A DNA stretch of 64,000 nucleotides from NCBI GenBank assembly GCA_900467685.1, contig UBQX01000006.1:248001-312000 (forward strand). Reading direction: 5' to 3'. The stretch comes from Hyphomicrobiales bacterium (GTDB lineage Bacteria > Pseudomonadota > Alphaproteobacteria > Rhizobiales > Rhizobiaceae). This document shows positions 17,775 to 26,814 of the stretch, in pieces (the first letter of the stretch is position 1; the number at the start of each line of letters is the position of its first letter). The notes under the pieces are model-generated. The model saw only the letters and a program-made list of their open reading frames with translations, ran no database searches and was not told the DNA's origin. The translations under genes and the position numbers were made by a program.

Positions 17775-17806
17775 AAAAATACATACGGAAGAATTAATGT
17801 ATTTTT
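17775..17806. promoter_or_regulatory. AT-rich inverted repeat upstream of the GGDEF-EAL gene
   Basis: AAAAATACAT and ATGTATTTTT are perfect 10-base inverted arms separated by 12 bases, ending 85 bases before the GGDEF-EAL start. The block is far more AT-rich than its surroundings. It may be an operator or an unusual AT-only hairpin. The rest of the 523-base gap (17369-17891) holds the rpsF promoter and leader and no supported gene. Confidence 0.4.
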
Positions 17807-17891
17807 CACGTTGCTTCTGTAATGCTTTTCCTGATCTGAGTCTCGTGGGGGGATTGCGGATCGGCGCGCGGCGTTGCGCTGGGGGACAAGA

Positions 17892-20024
17892 TTGAAACTG
17901 GCGCCTGGCAAACATGTTCGGGACTGGCGTAACTGGATTGCCCCGGCAGCAATTGCCGGGACACTTGTCGTCGCTCTTTTTCTGGCGGTCCTGGTGGTTA
18001 TCGTCCTGGAAGCCATGGGCGACAAGGCCAATGAGATTGACGATTCCCGCGCCATGAGCGCAGCGCACACTGCGCTGAACGGTTTTCGTCGTCGTCTTTC
18101 GGGAACGCTGGAGGACAATGCCGTCTGGCACGAGGCCTTCGAGGCCGTGAATTCTCGCGACCGCAAGGATTGGATGTGGACCAACTGGGGTGCGATCTCG
18201 GCGGATTATCAGCTCTATGACGGCGTTGCGGTGACGGACCCCGAGGGCCGCCAAATCGGAGGCTACCTCAAGGGCGTGGAATTCGATGTCGTGGCGGCGC
18301 TCGGCGAGCAGTTTCTCAAACAGGCGCTGGCCGCGGCCAAGCCGGATCGGCCCCCGATCGTCAATGTCTTCAAGCTGAACAAGAGCATCGCCGTTGTCGG
18401 CTCAAGGGCGCTGCAGCCGGACCGGAACATGTCGCCCGGCGGGCGCTACAACGTGGTGACCATGTTCAAGCTTTTGACGCCATCGATGATCGATAACGTG
18501 GCGTCGGATTATTTCCTTCCCGGCCTGCATCTGGCTTTCGACAAGCCGGAGGGCCAACTGGCTCTTGCCTTGTCCGACATCGATGGCCAAGCGCTGGCGT
18601 ATCTCGCCTGGCCTGGGCGAAATCTGGGTACACGTCTTTACGATGAAGTGCGACCAGCTCTGACAGGGGCCCTCGTTGCGTTGGGCGTCCTGCTGGCGAC
18701 TGCCGTCTTCGCTGGCTACGCCGAGCTTCAGGCGCTTCGTCGCCTTGCATCGGCCGCCGACCGGGAGGCGACGCGGGATCCGTTGAGCGGACTGCTCAAC
18801 AGAAACGGCATGATCCGCGCCCTTCAGGCCCATCTTGCCAGCACCCGTGCAAGTGATGGGCTGACCTTGCATCTGATCGACCTGGACGGGTTCAAGGCTG
18901 TCAATGACACCTGGGGCCATCTGGTGGGCGACGAACTGATAGGGGCCGTTGCCGCCCGGCTGGTCGATTGTCATCCGGGGCTGGAGTTTGCCGCGCGCTT
19001 TGGCGGCGACGAGTTTGCACTCGCCAGCCGTCCGGGCAACGATCCGGCCGAAATCGCCGAGGCTGCCCTGCGGGCGCTGAAGGAACCCTTCGTGGTCGCA
19101 GGACACACATCCGAAATCGGCGCGAGCATCGGTTACGCATCGCATCTGGCCGGGATGGATGCCTTCGAGCTGATCCGTCGCGCGGACATGGCGCTTTACG
19201 GCGCCAAGGAAGCCGGCCGGGGGCAAAGCGTCGCGTATACCGGAGACATGGACAGGGACCGCGAGGCTGTCGCCGAGCTCGAAGAATTGCTTCGGCGGGC
19301 TCTGGACGACGATGAGCTGTCGGTCGCGTTCCAGCCGGTCGTCTCCTCCGACAACGCCGCCGTCGCCGGCGTGGAAGCGCTGGCGCGCTGGACCACCCAG
19401 CAGGGGCCGGTCTCACCCGATGTGTTTATTCCGCTTGCAGAGAAATCCGGGCTGATCTTCAGGCTTGGTGAATTTGTGCTGGAGCGCTCTATTCGCTTTG
19501 CGGAAGCTCGCCCGGGCATGGATATCGCGGTCAACGTCTCACCGACACAGCTTTGCGCGCACGATTTCGCCGAAGGCATCATGGCGATCCTGGAGCGCGA
19601 AAACTTCGACCCCCGCCGCCTGATTCTCGAAGTCACCGAAGGCGTGCTCTTCGACAGCCCGCTGCAGGCGCGGCGCGCCATGGATGCGCTGCGGGCCATC
19701 GGTATCCGTTTCGCGCTGGACGATTTCGGCACCGGCTATGCGAGCATCGGCACGCTCAGTCACTTCACCTTCGACCGCCTCAAGCTCGACCGGTCACTTG
19801 TGCTGGCGTTGGACAACGAGCGGGGCAGGGCGGTGCTTGGAGCCACGGTCTCACTGGCCGATGCACTCGCAATTCCCGTGATTGTCGAAGGGGTGGAGAC
19901 TGCCGAGCAGGCCGGATATCTTCGCCAGATCGGCTGTCAGTTCATGCAGGGCTATCATTTCGGCAAGCCGATGAGCCCGGCCGATTTCGACAGCCTGCCC
20001 GGGCGGATGGCGCGGGCAGGCTGA
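17892..20024 (+). CDS. CHASE4-GGDEF-EAL dual c-di-GMP protein
   Basis: This protein of about 710 residues starts with a membrane helix (residues about 15-40). A periplasmic CHASE4-like sensor follows to about 245, recognised by the D-N-A-V-W-H-E-A and W-x-W-T-N-W-G segments, then a second helix near 250-270. The GGDEF domain has intact R-F-G-G-D-E-F, and the EAL domain has E-A-L-A-R-W, D-D-F-G-T-G-Y-A-S and E-G-V-E-T, so both synthesis and breakdown of c-di-GMP are chemically possible. The start is uncertain: TTG at 17892 follows GGGGGA, while another TTG lies at 17874. An AT-rich inverted repeat lies upstream. Confidence 0.9.
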   Translation: MKLAPGKHVRDWRNWIAPAAIAGTLVVALFLAVLVVIVLEAMGDKANEIDDSRAMSAAHTALNGFRRRLSGTLEDNAVWHEAFEAVNSRDRKDWMWTNWGAISADYQLYDGVAVTDPEGRQIGGYLKGVEFDVVAALGEQFLKQALAAAKPDRPPIVNVFKLNKSIAVVGSRALQPDRNMSPGGRYNVVTMFKLLTPSMIDNVASDYFLPGLHLAFDKPEGQLALALSDIDGQALAYLAWPGRNLGTRLYDEVRPALTGALVALGVLLATAVFAGYAELQALRRLASAADREATRDPLSGLLNRNGMIRALQAHLASTRASDGLTLHLIDLDGFKAVNDTWGHLVGDELIGAVAARLVDCHPGLEFAARFGGDEFALASRPGNDPAEIAEAALRALKEPFVVAGHTSEIGASIGYASHLAGMDAFELIRRADMALYGAKEAGRGQSVAYTGDMDRDREAVAELEELLRRALDDDELSVAFQPVVSSDNAAVAGVEALARWTTQQGPVSPDVFIPLAEKSGLIFRLGEFVLERSIRFAEARPGMDIAVNVSPTQLCAHDFAEGIMAILERENFDPRRLILEVTEGVLFDSPLQARRAMDALRAIGIRFALDDFGTGYASIGTLSHFTFDRLKLDRSLVLALDNERGRAVLGATVSLADALAIPVIVEGVETAEQAGYLRQIGCQFMQGYHFGKPMSPADFDSLPGRMARAG

Positions 20025-20048
20025 TAAGTCATGGGAAAGGCCTGAGCC

Positions 20049-23000
20049 TCACTCCGCAGGCACAGGTGCTGCCGCAGGAGCCTTCTTGCGGCTGAGCTTG
20101 CGCGAGATCCATTCCACCTGCGTGAAGATCACTGGCGTGATGAAAAGCGTCAGTACCTGCGAGATCAGGAGACCACCCACCACGGCGACGCCCAGCGGCT
20201 GGCGCAGTTCGGAGCCGGGGCCGGTGCCGAGCGCGACCGGGACGGCAGCAAGAAGTGCGCAGAAGGTCGTCATCATGATCGGACGGAAGCGCCTTACGGC
20301 GGCGATATGCATCGCCTCGCCGGGGTCCATCTTGTCCTCTCGCATCAGCGTGAGCGCCACATCGATCATCATGATCGCGTTCTTCTTCACGATGCCGATC
20401 AGCATGAGAAGGCCGATCAGCGCCACGATGGAGAAATCCAGCCCCCAGAGCTTCAACGCCAGCAGCGCTCCGAGAGCTGCCGATGGCAGACCCGACAGAA
20501 TGGTGAGCGGATGGGCAAAGCTCTCATAGAGCACGCCCAGCACCACGTAGATGGTGAGGATGGCGGTCACGATCAGCAGGCCGGTATTGCCGGTCGACTG
20601 AGCGAAGATCTGGGCCGTACCGGCAAGTTCGGTCGTGACCGTCGCCGGCATGCCGATTTCGCGTCGCAACTCGTTGAGCCGGTCTGTCGACACCCCAAGC
20701 GATACACCCTGTGGCAGGTTGAACGACAGGGTGACAGCGGTCAGCTGACCAGTCTGGTTGACGGTGACCGGGCCGGCCGTGCGGGTGATCGTCGCGATGC
20801 TCGACAGCGGCACCTGGGTTCCCGAGCTTGTCGGGATCAGCAGTGCACCGAGATCGGTTTCATCCCACTGCCGGCTCTGGTCGAGTTCCAGAATGACGTT
20901 GTAGCTGTTGCCGGTCGTCTGGATCTGCGTGACGTCCAGCGTGCCGAACGCCGCTTCAAGGATATTGCGGATCGAGGCCGACGTGATCCCGAGCGCATTG
21001 GCACGGTCGTTGTCGATCTTGATATCGGCCTGCAGCGCGTTGTTCTGCAGGTCGGTCGCGACATCGATATAGTGGGCGCTATCGGCGGCCATGGCCGCCT
21101 GCAGCTTGGTTGACCATTGACGCGTGTCGTCGGCGTTCAGCGACTTCAGCACGACCTGATACTGGCTCTGTGTGCTGCGTCCGCCGAAGCGCAGGCTTTG
21201 CACGGGAACGATGAAGGTCTTGAGGCCGGCAACGTCGCTCAGCGCGCGCCGCATCTGCCCCAGCGTGACGTCAAGCGGTGGACGCTGGTCACGCTCCTTG
21301 AGCTGCACGAACATGGAGCCCGAATTGAAGGTGGAGCCGCCAGGGCCGCCGCCGAGCGAGGAGGTGACGTGCAGCACGGCAGGGTTCTCCGCCATGACCG
21401 CCGCAGCCTGTGCCTGCAGCTTCACCATAGCGTCATAGGAAATGTCCTGGCGCGCCTGTGTCGACACCGTCAGCAGTCCGTTGTCTTCGCTGGGGAAGAA
21501 GCTGCGCGGCAGCGTGGCGAAGAGCCAGCCCGAGCCGACGAATGAGAGGAGGAAGACAATGGTAATGATGACCTTGTGGTCAAGGCACCAGCCCACCGAG
21601 CGACCATAGCCGTCATTGATCCGGTCGAAGAAGCTCTTCTTGTCGCCCTGGTGATGACCGGTGTTCGGCAGCCGCGCCGTGAGCATCGGGGTCACGGTCA
21701 GCGAGACGACGGCAGATGCCAGGATGGCAAGAGAAACCACGACGCCGAATTCGTTCAGAACGCGCCCGACCACGCCGCCCATGAGCAGAATGGGCAGGAA
21801 CACGGCCACAAGCGAGAGCGACATCGAGACGATCGTCGCCGTCACTTCGCTACTGCCCTTGATGGCCGCCTCGAACGGATTCATGCCCTCTTCGACATAA
21901 CGGACGATGTTTTCCAGCATGACGATCGCGTCGTCCACCACCAGACCAACGGCGAGCGTCAGGCCGAGAAGCGAGATGTTATCGATCGAAAGGTTCAGCC
22001 AGTACATGAAGCCGAAGGTGGCGACGATCGAGAGCGGCACGGCAAGCGCCGGGATCATGGTCGCCCAGAAGCGGCGCAGGAACAGGTAAATGACGAGAAC
22101 GACAAGCGCGATGGTGATCGCCAGCGTCTTCTGCACGTCCCAGACGGCTTCGCGGATCGAGTTCGACGCGTCGTTGACGATCTTCAGATGCATCCCGGTC
22201 GGCAGGTTCGCCTGCAGCTGCGGGATCTGGGCGTTCACCCGGTCCACCACATCCACGGTGTTCGCATCCGGCTGACGATAAACCGCGACCGCGATGGTCG
22301 GCTGCCCGTCGAGCCAGCTTCCCTGCTGCTTGTTTTCAATGCTGTCCTGCACATTCGCGACGTCGCCGAGGCGAACGATACGACCGCCGGGGGTCGCGAT
22401 GATCAGCGTGCGGAACTCGTCCGCATTCGTCCGCTGCGTGTCGGCATTGACGGCAAGCGCCTGCGAAGAATTGGTCAGCGTACCGAGAGGCGTCTGGTCG
22501 TTGGCAGCTTTCAGCGCATTGGCGACCTGGGTGAGGCTCAAGCCTCGCGCAGCCAGCTTGTTCGGGTCGGCCTCGACGCGAACCGCATAGGTCTTGGAGC
22601 CGAAGACCTGCGCCTGCGCCACGCCTTCAACCGTGGAGAGGGCCGGCGAGAGCACGTTCTGCGCGATGTCGTCCATCTGGGTGACGGGCGCGGTATCGCT
22701 GGTGAGCGCCAGGAAGATGATCGGGCTGTCGGCGGGGTTGACCTTGCGGTAGCTCGGCGTGCTGGTCAGGTTCGAGGGCAGGGCGCGCTGCGAGCGGGCA
22801 ATGGCGGCCTGCACGTCGGCCGCTGCCGCGTCGATATTGCGCGTCAGGTCGAACTGCAGCGTGATGCGCGTGCTGCCGAGAGAGGAGCTCGCGGTGATCG
22901 AGTCGATCCCCGCAATCGTCTGGAACTGCTTGATCAGCGGCGTTGCGACGGCTGCGGCCATCGTGTCAGGCGAAGCGCCGGCCAGCTGTGCCGAGACGCT

Positions 23001-23135
23001 GATGGTCGGGAAGTCGGCCTGCGGCAGCGCTGCCACGGGCAATTGGCGGAAGGCGCCGATGCCTGCCATCATGACGCCGACGATCAGGAGGATCGTCGCG
23101 ACGGGGCGGCGGATGAAGATTTCGGAAAAGTTCAT
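20049..23135 (-). CDS. RND efflux transporter permease (MdtB/MdtC/MuxB-like)
   Basis: This 1028-residue protein is a proton-driven RND pump of the inner membrane. It starts F-I-R-R-P-V-A-T-I-L-L and has twelve membrane segments with two large periplasmic loops. The proton-relay acidic pair is in V-G-L-V-V-D-D-A-I-V-M-L-E-N-I in the fourth segment. Wording such as S-I-D-N-I-S-L-L-G-L-T-L-A-V-G is close to the heteromeric MdtBC/MuxBC type, yet only one permease gene is present. The adaptor gene ends three bases upstream, so the two form an operon. No outer-membrane channel gene is adjacent. Confidence 0.93.
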   Translation of the reverse strand: MNFSEIFIRRPVATILLIVGVMMAGIGAFRQLPVAALPQADFPTISVSAQLAGASPDTMAAAVATPLIKQFQTIAGIDSITASSSLGSTRITLQFDLTRNIDAAAADVQAAIARSQRALPSNLTSTPSYRKVNPADSPIIFLALTSDTAPVTQMDDIAQNVLSPALSTVEGVAQAQVFGSKTYAVRVEADPNKLAARGLSLTQVANALKAANDQTPLGTLTNSSQALAVNADTQRTNADEFRTLIIATPGGRIVRLGDVANVQDSIENKQQGSWLDGQPTIAVAVYRQPDANTVDVVDRVNAQIPQLQANLPTGMHLKIVNDASNSIREAVWDVQKTLAITIALVVLVIYLFLRRFWATMIPALAVPLSIVATFGFMYWLNLSIDNISLLGLTLAVGLVVDDAIVMLENIVRYVEEGMNPFEAAIKGSSEVTATIVSMSLSLVAVFLPILLMGGVVGRVLNEFGVVVSLAILASAVVSLTVTPMLTARLPNTGHHQGDKKSFFDRINDGYGRSVGWCLDHKVIITIVFLLSFVGSGWLFATLPRSFFPSEDNGLLTVSTQARQDISYDAMVKLQAQAAAVMAENPAVLHVTSSLGGGPGGSTFNSGSMFVQLKERDQRPPLDVTLGQMRRALSDVAGLKTFIVPVQSLRFGGRSTQSQYQVVLKSLNADDTRQWSTKLQAAMAADSAHYIDVATDLQNNALQADIKIDNDRANALGITSASIRNILEAAFGTLDVTQIQTTGNSYNVILELDQSRQWDETDLGALLIPTSSGTQVPLSSIATITRTAGPVTVNQTGQLTAVTLSFNLPQGVSLGVSTDRLNELRREIGMPATVTTELAGTAQIFAQSTGNTGLLIVTAILTIYVVLGVLYESFAHPLTILSGLPSAALGALLALKLWGLDFSIVALIGLLMLIGIVKKNAIMMIDVALTLMREDKMDPGEAMHIAAVRRFRPIMMTTFCALLAAVPVALGTGPGSELRQPLGVAVVGGLLISQVLTLFITPVIFTQVEWISRKLSRKKAPAAAPVPAE

Positions 23136-23138
23136 GGA

Positions 23139-24479
23139 TCAGTCCGCCTTCTGGTTCGCTTGCGCCAGTTCGGCGGCCGAGGCACTCTTGTCAGCGGCGT
23201 TTGACTGCTTGTCCTTGTTCTTCCCGCCAGCACCTTTCGGCTTTTCGCCTGCCGGCGGCTTGGCCGAGCCGTCGTCGATTTTGACCGCCACGCCATCCGA
23301 CAGCGACTGCTGGCCTTCCACGACAACCTTGTCCCCCGGCTTGAGGCCTTCCTTGATGCCGGCGGTGCCGTCCGAACGGAAGGCGACCTTGACGCTGCGG
23401 GTCTGCACCTTGTTGTCGTCGCCGACGACATAGGCAGCCATGCCGTTCTGTTGCGGGGCGATGGCAACGTTGGGCACGAGCACGAGGTCATGCGCAATGC
23501 CGACAGTCGCGCGGGCGCTGACCGATTCACCGGGCCAAAACACTTTCGAAGAGTTGTCGATCATGGCCCACAGCCGGAACGTACCCGAGGTCTGATCGAC
23601 CGAATTGTCGATAAAGGAGACGGGAACGGTGACAGACTGCGTGCCGTCGGTAGCATTGGTCGGACGAACCGAAACGGTCAGTTCCTTCTTCGCCAGAGCA
23701 TCGCGGGAGAGCTTGAGATCGGCTTCGGAAAGCGTGAAGACAGCATAGACATTCTTGTTGTCGACGATCGTTCCCACTGGCGTGCCGGCTGCCACATAGG
23801 CGCCCTTGGATACGGAGATGACGCCCAGCTTGCCGTCATAGGGGGCAACGATCCGTGCGTTTGAAATGGCGACCTTGTCGGCCTGGATCTGCGCCTGGTC
23901 GAGCGCGAGCGCTGCTTCCGCCTGCTGGAATGCGGCCTTGGCATTGTCTGTTGCCTGCTGCGTGGCGGCACCCTTTTCGCCCAGGCTCATGGCCCGGTCG
24001 AGCGTGATCTTGGCGTTGTCATAGACCGACTGATCCTTGGCCAGAGCAGCCTGATCCTTGGCCAGTGTCGCCTCCAGAGAACGGGTGTCATATGTCACAA
24101 GCACGTCGCCGGCGCTGACTTCCGCACCGTTCTGCACCTTCACATCCGTGACGACGCCCGCGATCGGACTGGCAAGCGAGGTCGTGTCGCGCGCCGCAAT
24201 GAACCCGAAGCTTTCGCGCAGCATGGGAAGGTCGCCGGTCTTGGCCTCGACGACCTTGACCGCAACCGGTCCGCCGGCACCGCGCCTGCCGGACTGACCT
24301 TTCGCCTGATCGCCGGATTTGCCAGCCGCCGCAGCCGACTTGTCCGCATTCTCCGTCTTGGCCTGCGGAATATAGGCTGCAATTTCTGCCGGCAGATGGG
24401 GAGCCAGCTCGGCGCGGTAGTAATAGCCCGCTCCACCAAGGCAACAAAGAATGATCAGTATGGTCCAAAAAGTGCGCAT
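23139..24479 (-). CDS. RND efflux periplasmic adaptor subunit
   Basis: This 446-residue membrane-fusion protein has an N-terminal membrane anchor (residues 3-20) and a low-complexity linker. A biotinyl-lipoyl-like domain (G-V-V-T-D-V-K-V-Q-N-G-A-E-V), a helical hairpin at about 135-195, and beta-barrel and membrane-proximal domains follow. It bridges the inner-membrane pump to an outer-membrane channel. The last 45 residues are lysine-, glycine- and alanine-rich and probably disordered, an extension beyond the usual adaptor. The stop codon is three bases before the permease start. Confidence 0.92.
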   Translation of the reverse strand: MRTFWTILIILCCLGGAGYYYRAELAPHLPAEIAAYIPQAKTENADKSAAAAGKSGDQAKGQSGRRGAGGPVAVKVVEAKTGDLPMLRESFGFIAARDTTSLASPIAGVVTDVKVQNGAEVSAGDVLVTYDTRSLEATLAKDQAALAKDQSVYDNAKITLDRAMSLGEKGAATQQATDNAKAAFQQAEAALALDQAQIQADKVAISNARIVAPYDGKLGVISVSKGAYVAAGTPVGTIVDNKNVYAVFTLSEADLKLSRDALAKKELTVSVRPTNATDGTQSVTVPVSFIDNSVDQTSGTFRLWAMIDNSSKVFWPGESVSARATVGIAHDLVLVPNVAIAPQQNGMAAYVVGDDNKVQTRSVKVAFRSDGTAGIKEGLKPGDKVVVEGQQSLSDGVAVKIDDGSAKPPAGEKPKGAGGKNKDKQSNAADKSASAAELAQANQKAD

Positions 24480-24589
24480 TAGATAAACCGCCTCGTGGGA
24501 AAATCGTTTGACTTTGTCATATAATTCCAGGCGTGCGCACTGTCACCTAACAATGCTGTAATGATCACGGCATCGAACGAAGAAGCGTT

Positions 24590-25693
24590 CTAAAGTCCCA
24601 TGATCGTCAGCATGACAAAGGTGGCGAAGAGCACGAAATGCGTCATCCCCTCGATGGCATTCGTCTCGCCGTCGGAGAAGTTGATGGCGGCCACCACGAT
24701 GGTGATCGCGACCATCACGGTCTGCGGCACCGTCATCGCCATCTCGAAAGGCTGTCCGGTATAGATCGCCAGCGCTTCCATGACCGGCACGGTGAGGATG
24801 ACCGTGGAAAGCGACGCGCCCATGGCGATGTTGACGACAACCTGCATGCGGTTGCCAAGCGCGGCGCGCAGCGCCGTCAGAATTTCGGGCGCTGCCGAGA
24901 TCGCGGCAACCGTGACAGCCACGAGGCCGACCGGCGCGCCGGAATTCTTCAAGCCCGCACTCATGAACGGGTTCATGACTTCCGCCAGCAGGCCGATGAG
25001 CACGACGCCGCCGGCGACGATGATCGCCGAGACGACAATCGAGCCACCTTCCTCCTCATGCTCAGTTGCCTTGGCACGCCCGCCGCGGGGATAGGTGTAG
25101 GAGAAGAAATAGCTGTGCCGCCCCACCTGCATGCGCAGGAAGAGCGTGTACAGAACCGCCATCACGCCGATCGTGAAGAAGGAATAGACCATGCGCTTGT
25201 CATGAGGAATGAATTCGGGAACGATCATGGAAATCCCCATGGCCGTCAGGATCATCACGGCATAGGTGCGCCCGGAATCGTCATTGTAGGATTGCTCGCC
25301 ATGCCGAAGCCCGCCCAGCAATGCCGCTAGACCGATAAGACCGTTGATGTCCAGCATCACGGCTGAATAGATCGTGTCGCGTACCAATGTCGGCGAGGCG
25401 TCTTCCGCCTGCATGACGATGCCGAGGATGACGACTTCGACCAGCACGGCAGACAGTGTCAGCACCATCGAGCCATAGGGGTCCTTGACCTTGCCGGCGA
25501 TCACCTCCGCATGATGGGCGACCCGCGTCGAGACGAGGACGATAAGCACCACGATCCCGGCCGTAACGGCCAGCGAGAGAGCCCGCCCTTCCGCGAGAAG
25601 CTCGTGTTCGCCGAGCACCAGTGCAACCAGCCCTACAAGAGCCAGCCCGATCCGCCATTCGTCCCTGAATATGCCTGCCATCTGATTCCCCAT
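24590..25693 (-). CDS. Calcium/sodium:proton antiporter (ChaA-like)
   Basis: The 367-residue protein has eleven or so membrane segments in two inverted repeats. The ion-binding motifs G-S-M-V-L-T-L-S-A-V-L-V-E-V in the first half and A-A-P-E-I-L-T-A-L in the second half mark the CaCA superfamily, ChaA branch. A charged cytoplasmic loop (H-E-E-E-G-G) lies near the middle. The longest start is given; M-A-G-I-F at 25681 is also plausible. It probably exports Ca2+ or Na+ in exchange for protons. Confidence 0.88.
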   Translation of the reverse strand: MGNQMAGIFRDEWRIGLALVGLVALVLGEHELLAEGRALSLAVTAGIVVLIVLVSTRVAHHAEVIAGKVKDPYGSMVLTLSAVLVEVVILGIVMQAEDASPTLVRDTIYSAVMLDINGLIGLAALLGGLRHGEQSYNDDSGRTYAVMILTAMGISMIVPEFIPHDKRMVYSFFTIGVMAVLYTLFLRMQVGRHSYFFSYTYPRGGRAKATEHEEEGGSIVVSAIIVAGGVVLIGLLAEVMNPFMSAGLKNSGAPVGLVAVTVAAISAAPEILTALRAALGNRMQVVVNIAMGASLSTVILTVPVMEALAIYTGQPFEMAMTVPQTVMVAITIVVAAINFSDGETNAIEGMTHFVLFATFVMLTIMGL

Positions 25694-25865
25694 CTGTCAT
25701 CCCCAACCGATCGATAGCATGGCCCGCGCAGTGCAGCAAAATCGGGCGGATGGCATGAGCTTCCTCAACGGGCCAGAAGCGTTAACAGTTCCTGATGACA
25801 ATGAAACTGCAAGCTGTTATTCATTTTTGAGAATATACCGGTCAGCTCACGGGGGAGAGTTTCGG

Positions 25866-26213
25866 ATGGGTCTTTTCGACGGTCTCGGTTCGGTCCTGGG
25901 CGATGTGCTGAGTGGCAAGCCTGTGAACCTCATGGCAATCGCCGAGCAGGTTTTCGCAAATGCCGGCGGCGTCAACGGCATCCTGTCGCAGTTGCAGGCG
26001 GCGGGTCTTGGCGACCAGGTCTCCTCCTGGATCGGCACCGGCTCCAACCTTCCGGTCTCGGCCGACCAGATCAAGTCGGCGCTCTCTTCAGAACAGATGG
26101 CGTCTCTTGCCACTGCGCTTGGCATCGACATCGGAAATCTGCCGCAATTGCTCGCTGAACATCTTCCCAAGGCGGTCGATCAGGCGAGCCCGAACGGAGT
26201 TCTGCCGTCCTGA
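25866..26213 (+). CDS. YidB-family protein (DUF937)
   Basis: The 115-residue protein begins M-G-L-F-D-G-L-G-S-V-L-G and contains the L-S-x-E-Q-M-A-S-L-A and L-x-Q-L-L-A-E-H-L-P-x-x-V-D segments of the YidB/DUF937 family, small helical proteins of unknown function. The ATG at 25866 follows GGGGGAG and is preferred over an in-frame start at 25719. It lies 62 bases before the secreted protein gene and may share its transcript. Confidence 0.85.
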   Translation: MGLFDGLGSVLGDVLSGKPVNLMAIAEQVFANAGGVNGILSQLQAAGLGDQVSSWIGTGSNLPVSADQIKSALSSEQMASLATALGIDIGNLPQLLAEHLPKAVDQASPNGVLPS

Positions 26214-26275
26214 TATCGAACGATACCGGACGGCAGATGGAAGACCTCTTAAATCAACCAGTGGAACAGGCGATC

Positions 26276-26734
26276 ATGTCTTACAAACTTATTATCACTG
26301 CAGCAGGTGTTCTTCTCGCAGGTGTTGCGTTCTCCTCGTCGGCCAACGCGATGAGCATGAAGGAATGCGGCGCCAAGTATCAGGCCGCCAAGGCCGACGG
26401 TTCCGCCAAGGACATGAAGTGGAACGACTACCGCGCCAAGTTCTGCGGTGCGGACGCAGCCGCTGAAGACAAGAAGGACGACGAAGAGGTCGCCAAGACC
26501 ACGGCAGACAAGGAGCCGCCAGCTCCGACCGCCAAGGCACCCAAGGGCGTCAAGTTCCCGGCCGCCGTCGACAAGAAGTACGCTTCCGAAACCCCCGGCA
26601 AGCAGCGCCTCCACACCTGCGCCGACAGCTACCATGCCAACAAGGATGCCGGCACGCTCGGCGACCTGAAGTGGATCCAGAAGGGCGGCGGTTTCTGGAG
26701 CCTTTGCAACACGGCTCTGAAGGGCAAGGGCTGA
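26276..26734 (+). CDS. Small secreted protein with two Cys-bounded repeats
   Basis: The 152-residue protein starts with a signal peptide (residues 1-25, ending S-S-A-N-A). Two similar units follow, each bounded by cysteines: Cys31 to Cys57 and Cys115 to Cys144. Each has a Y-x-A-x-K-x-x-G stretch, then a K-W and a second aromatic before the closing Cys. Each pair could form a disulphide in the periplasm. A linker of about 50 residues rich in Lys, Asp, Pro and Ala joins them. I do not recognise a function. A strong terminator follows. Confidence 0.75.
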   Translation: MSYKLIITAAGVLLAGVAFSSSANAMSMKECGAKYQAAKADGSAKDMKWNDYRAKFCGADAAAEDKKDDEEVAKTTADKEPPAPTAKAPKGVKFPAAVDKKYASETPGKQRLHTCADSYHANKDAGTLGDLKWIQKGGGFWSLCNTALKGKG

Positions 26735-26761
26735 TCTTTCAGCCCGACCTTTTGAAATGCG

Positions 26762-26789
26762 AAAGGCGGCCCGGTGGCCGCCTTTTTTT
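26762..26789 (+). terminator. Rho-independent terminator
   Basis: AAAGGCGGCC and GGCCGCCTTT form a 10-bp stem with a CGGT loop, followed by a run of seven T. It lies 28 bases after the secreted protein gene and before the convergent RTX-like gene, so it may serve both. Confidence 0.9.
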
Positions 26790-26814
26790 GCTGAGACGCA
26801 GGACCTTTCCGGCG

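Noticed and set aside
21576-23204. 542-codon open frame on the plus strand
   Set aside because: It lies opposite the RND permease gene and has the His/Arg-rich composition typical of antisense frames in GC-rich DNA.
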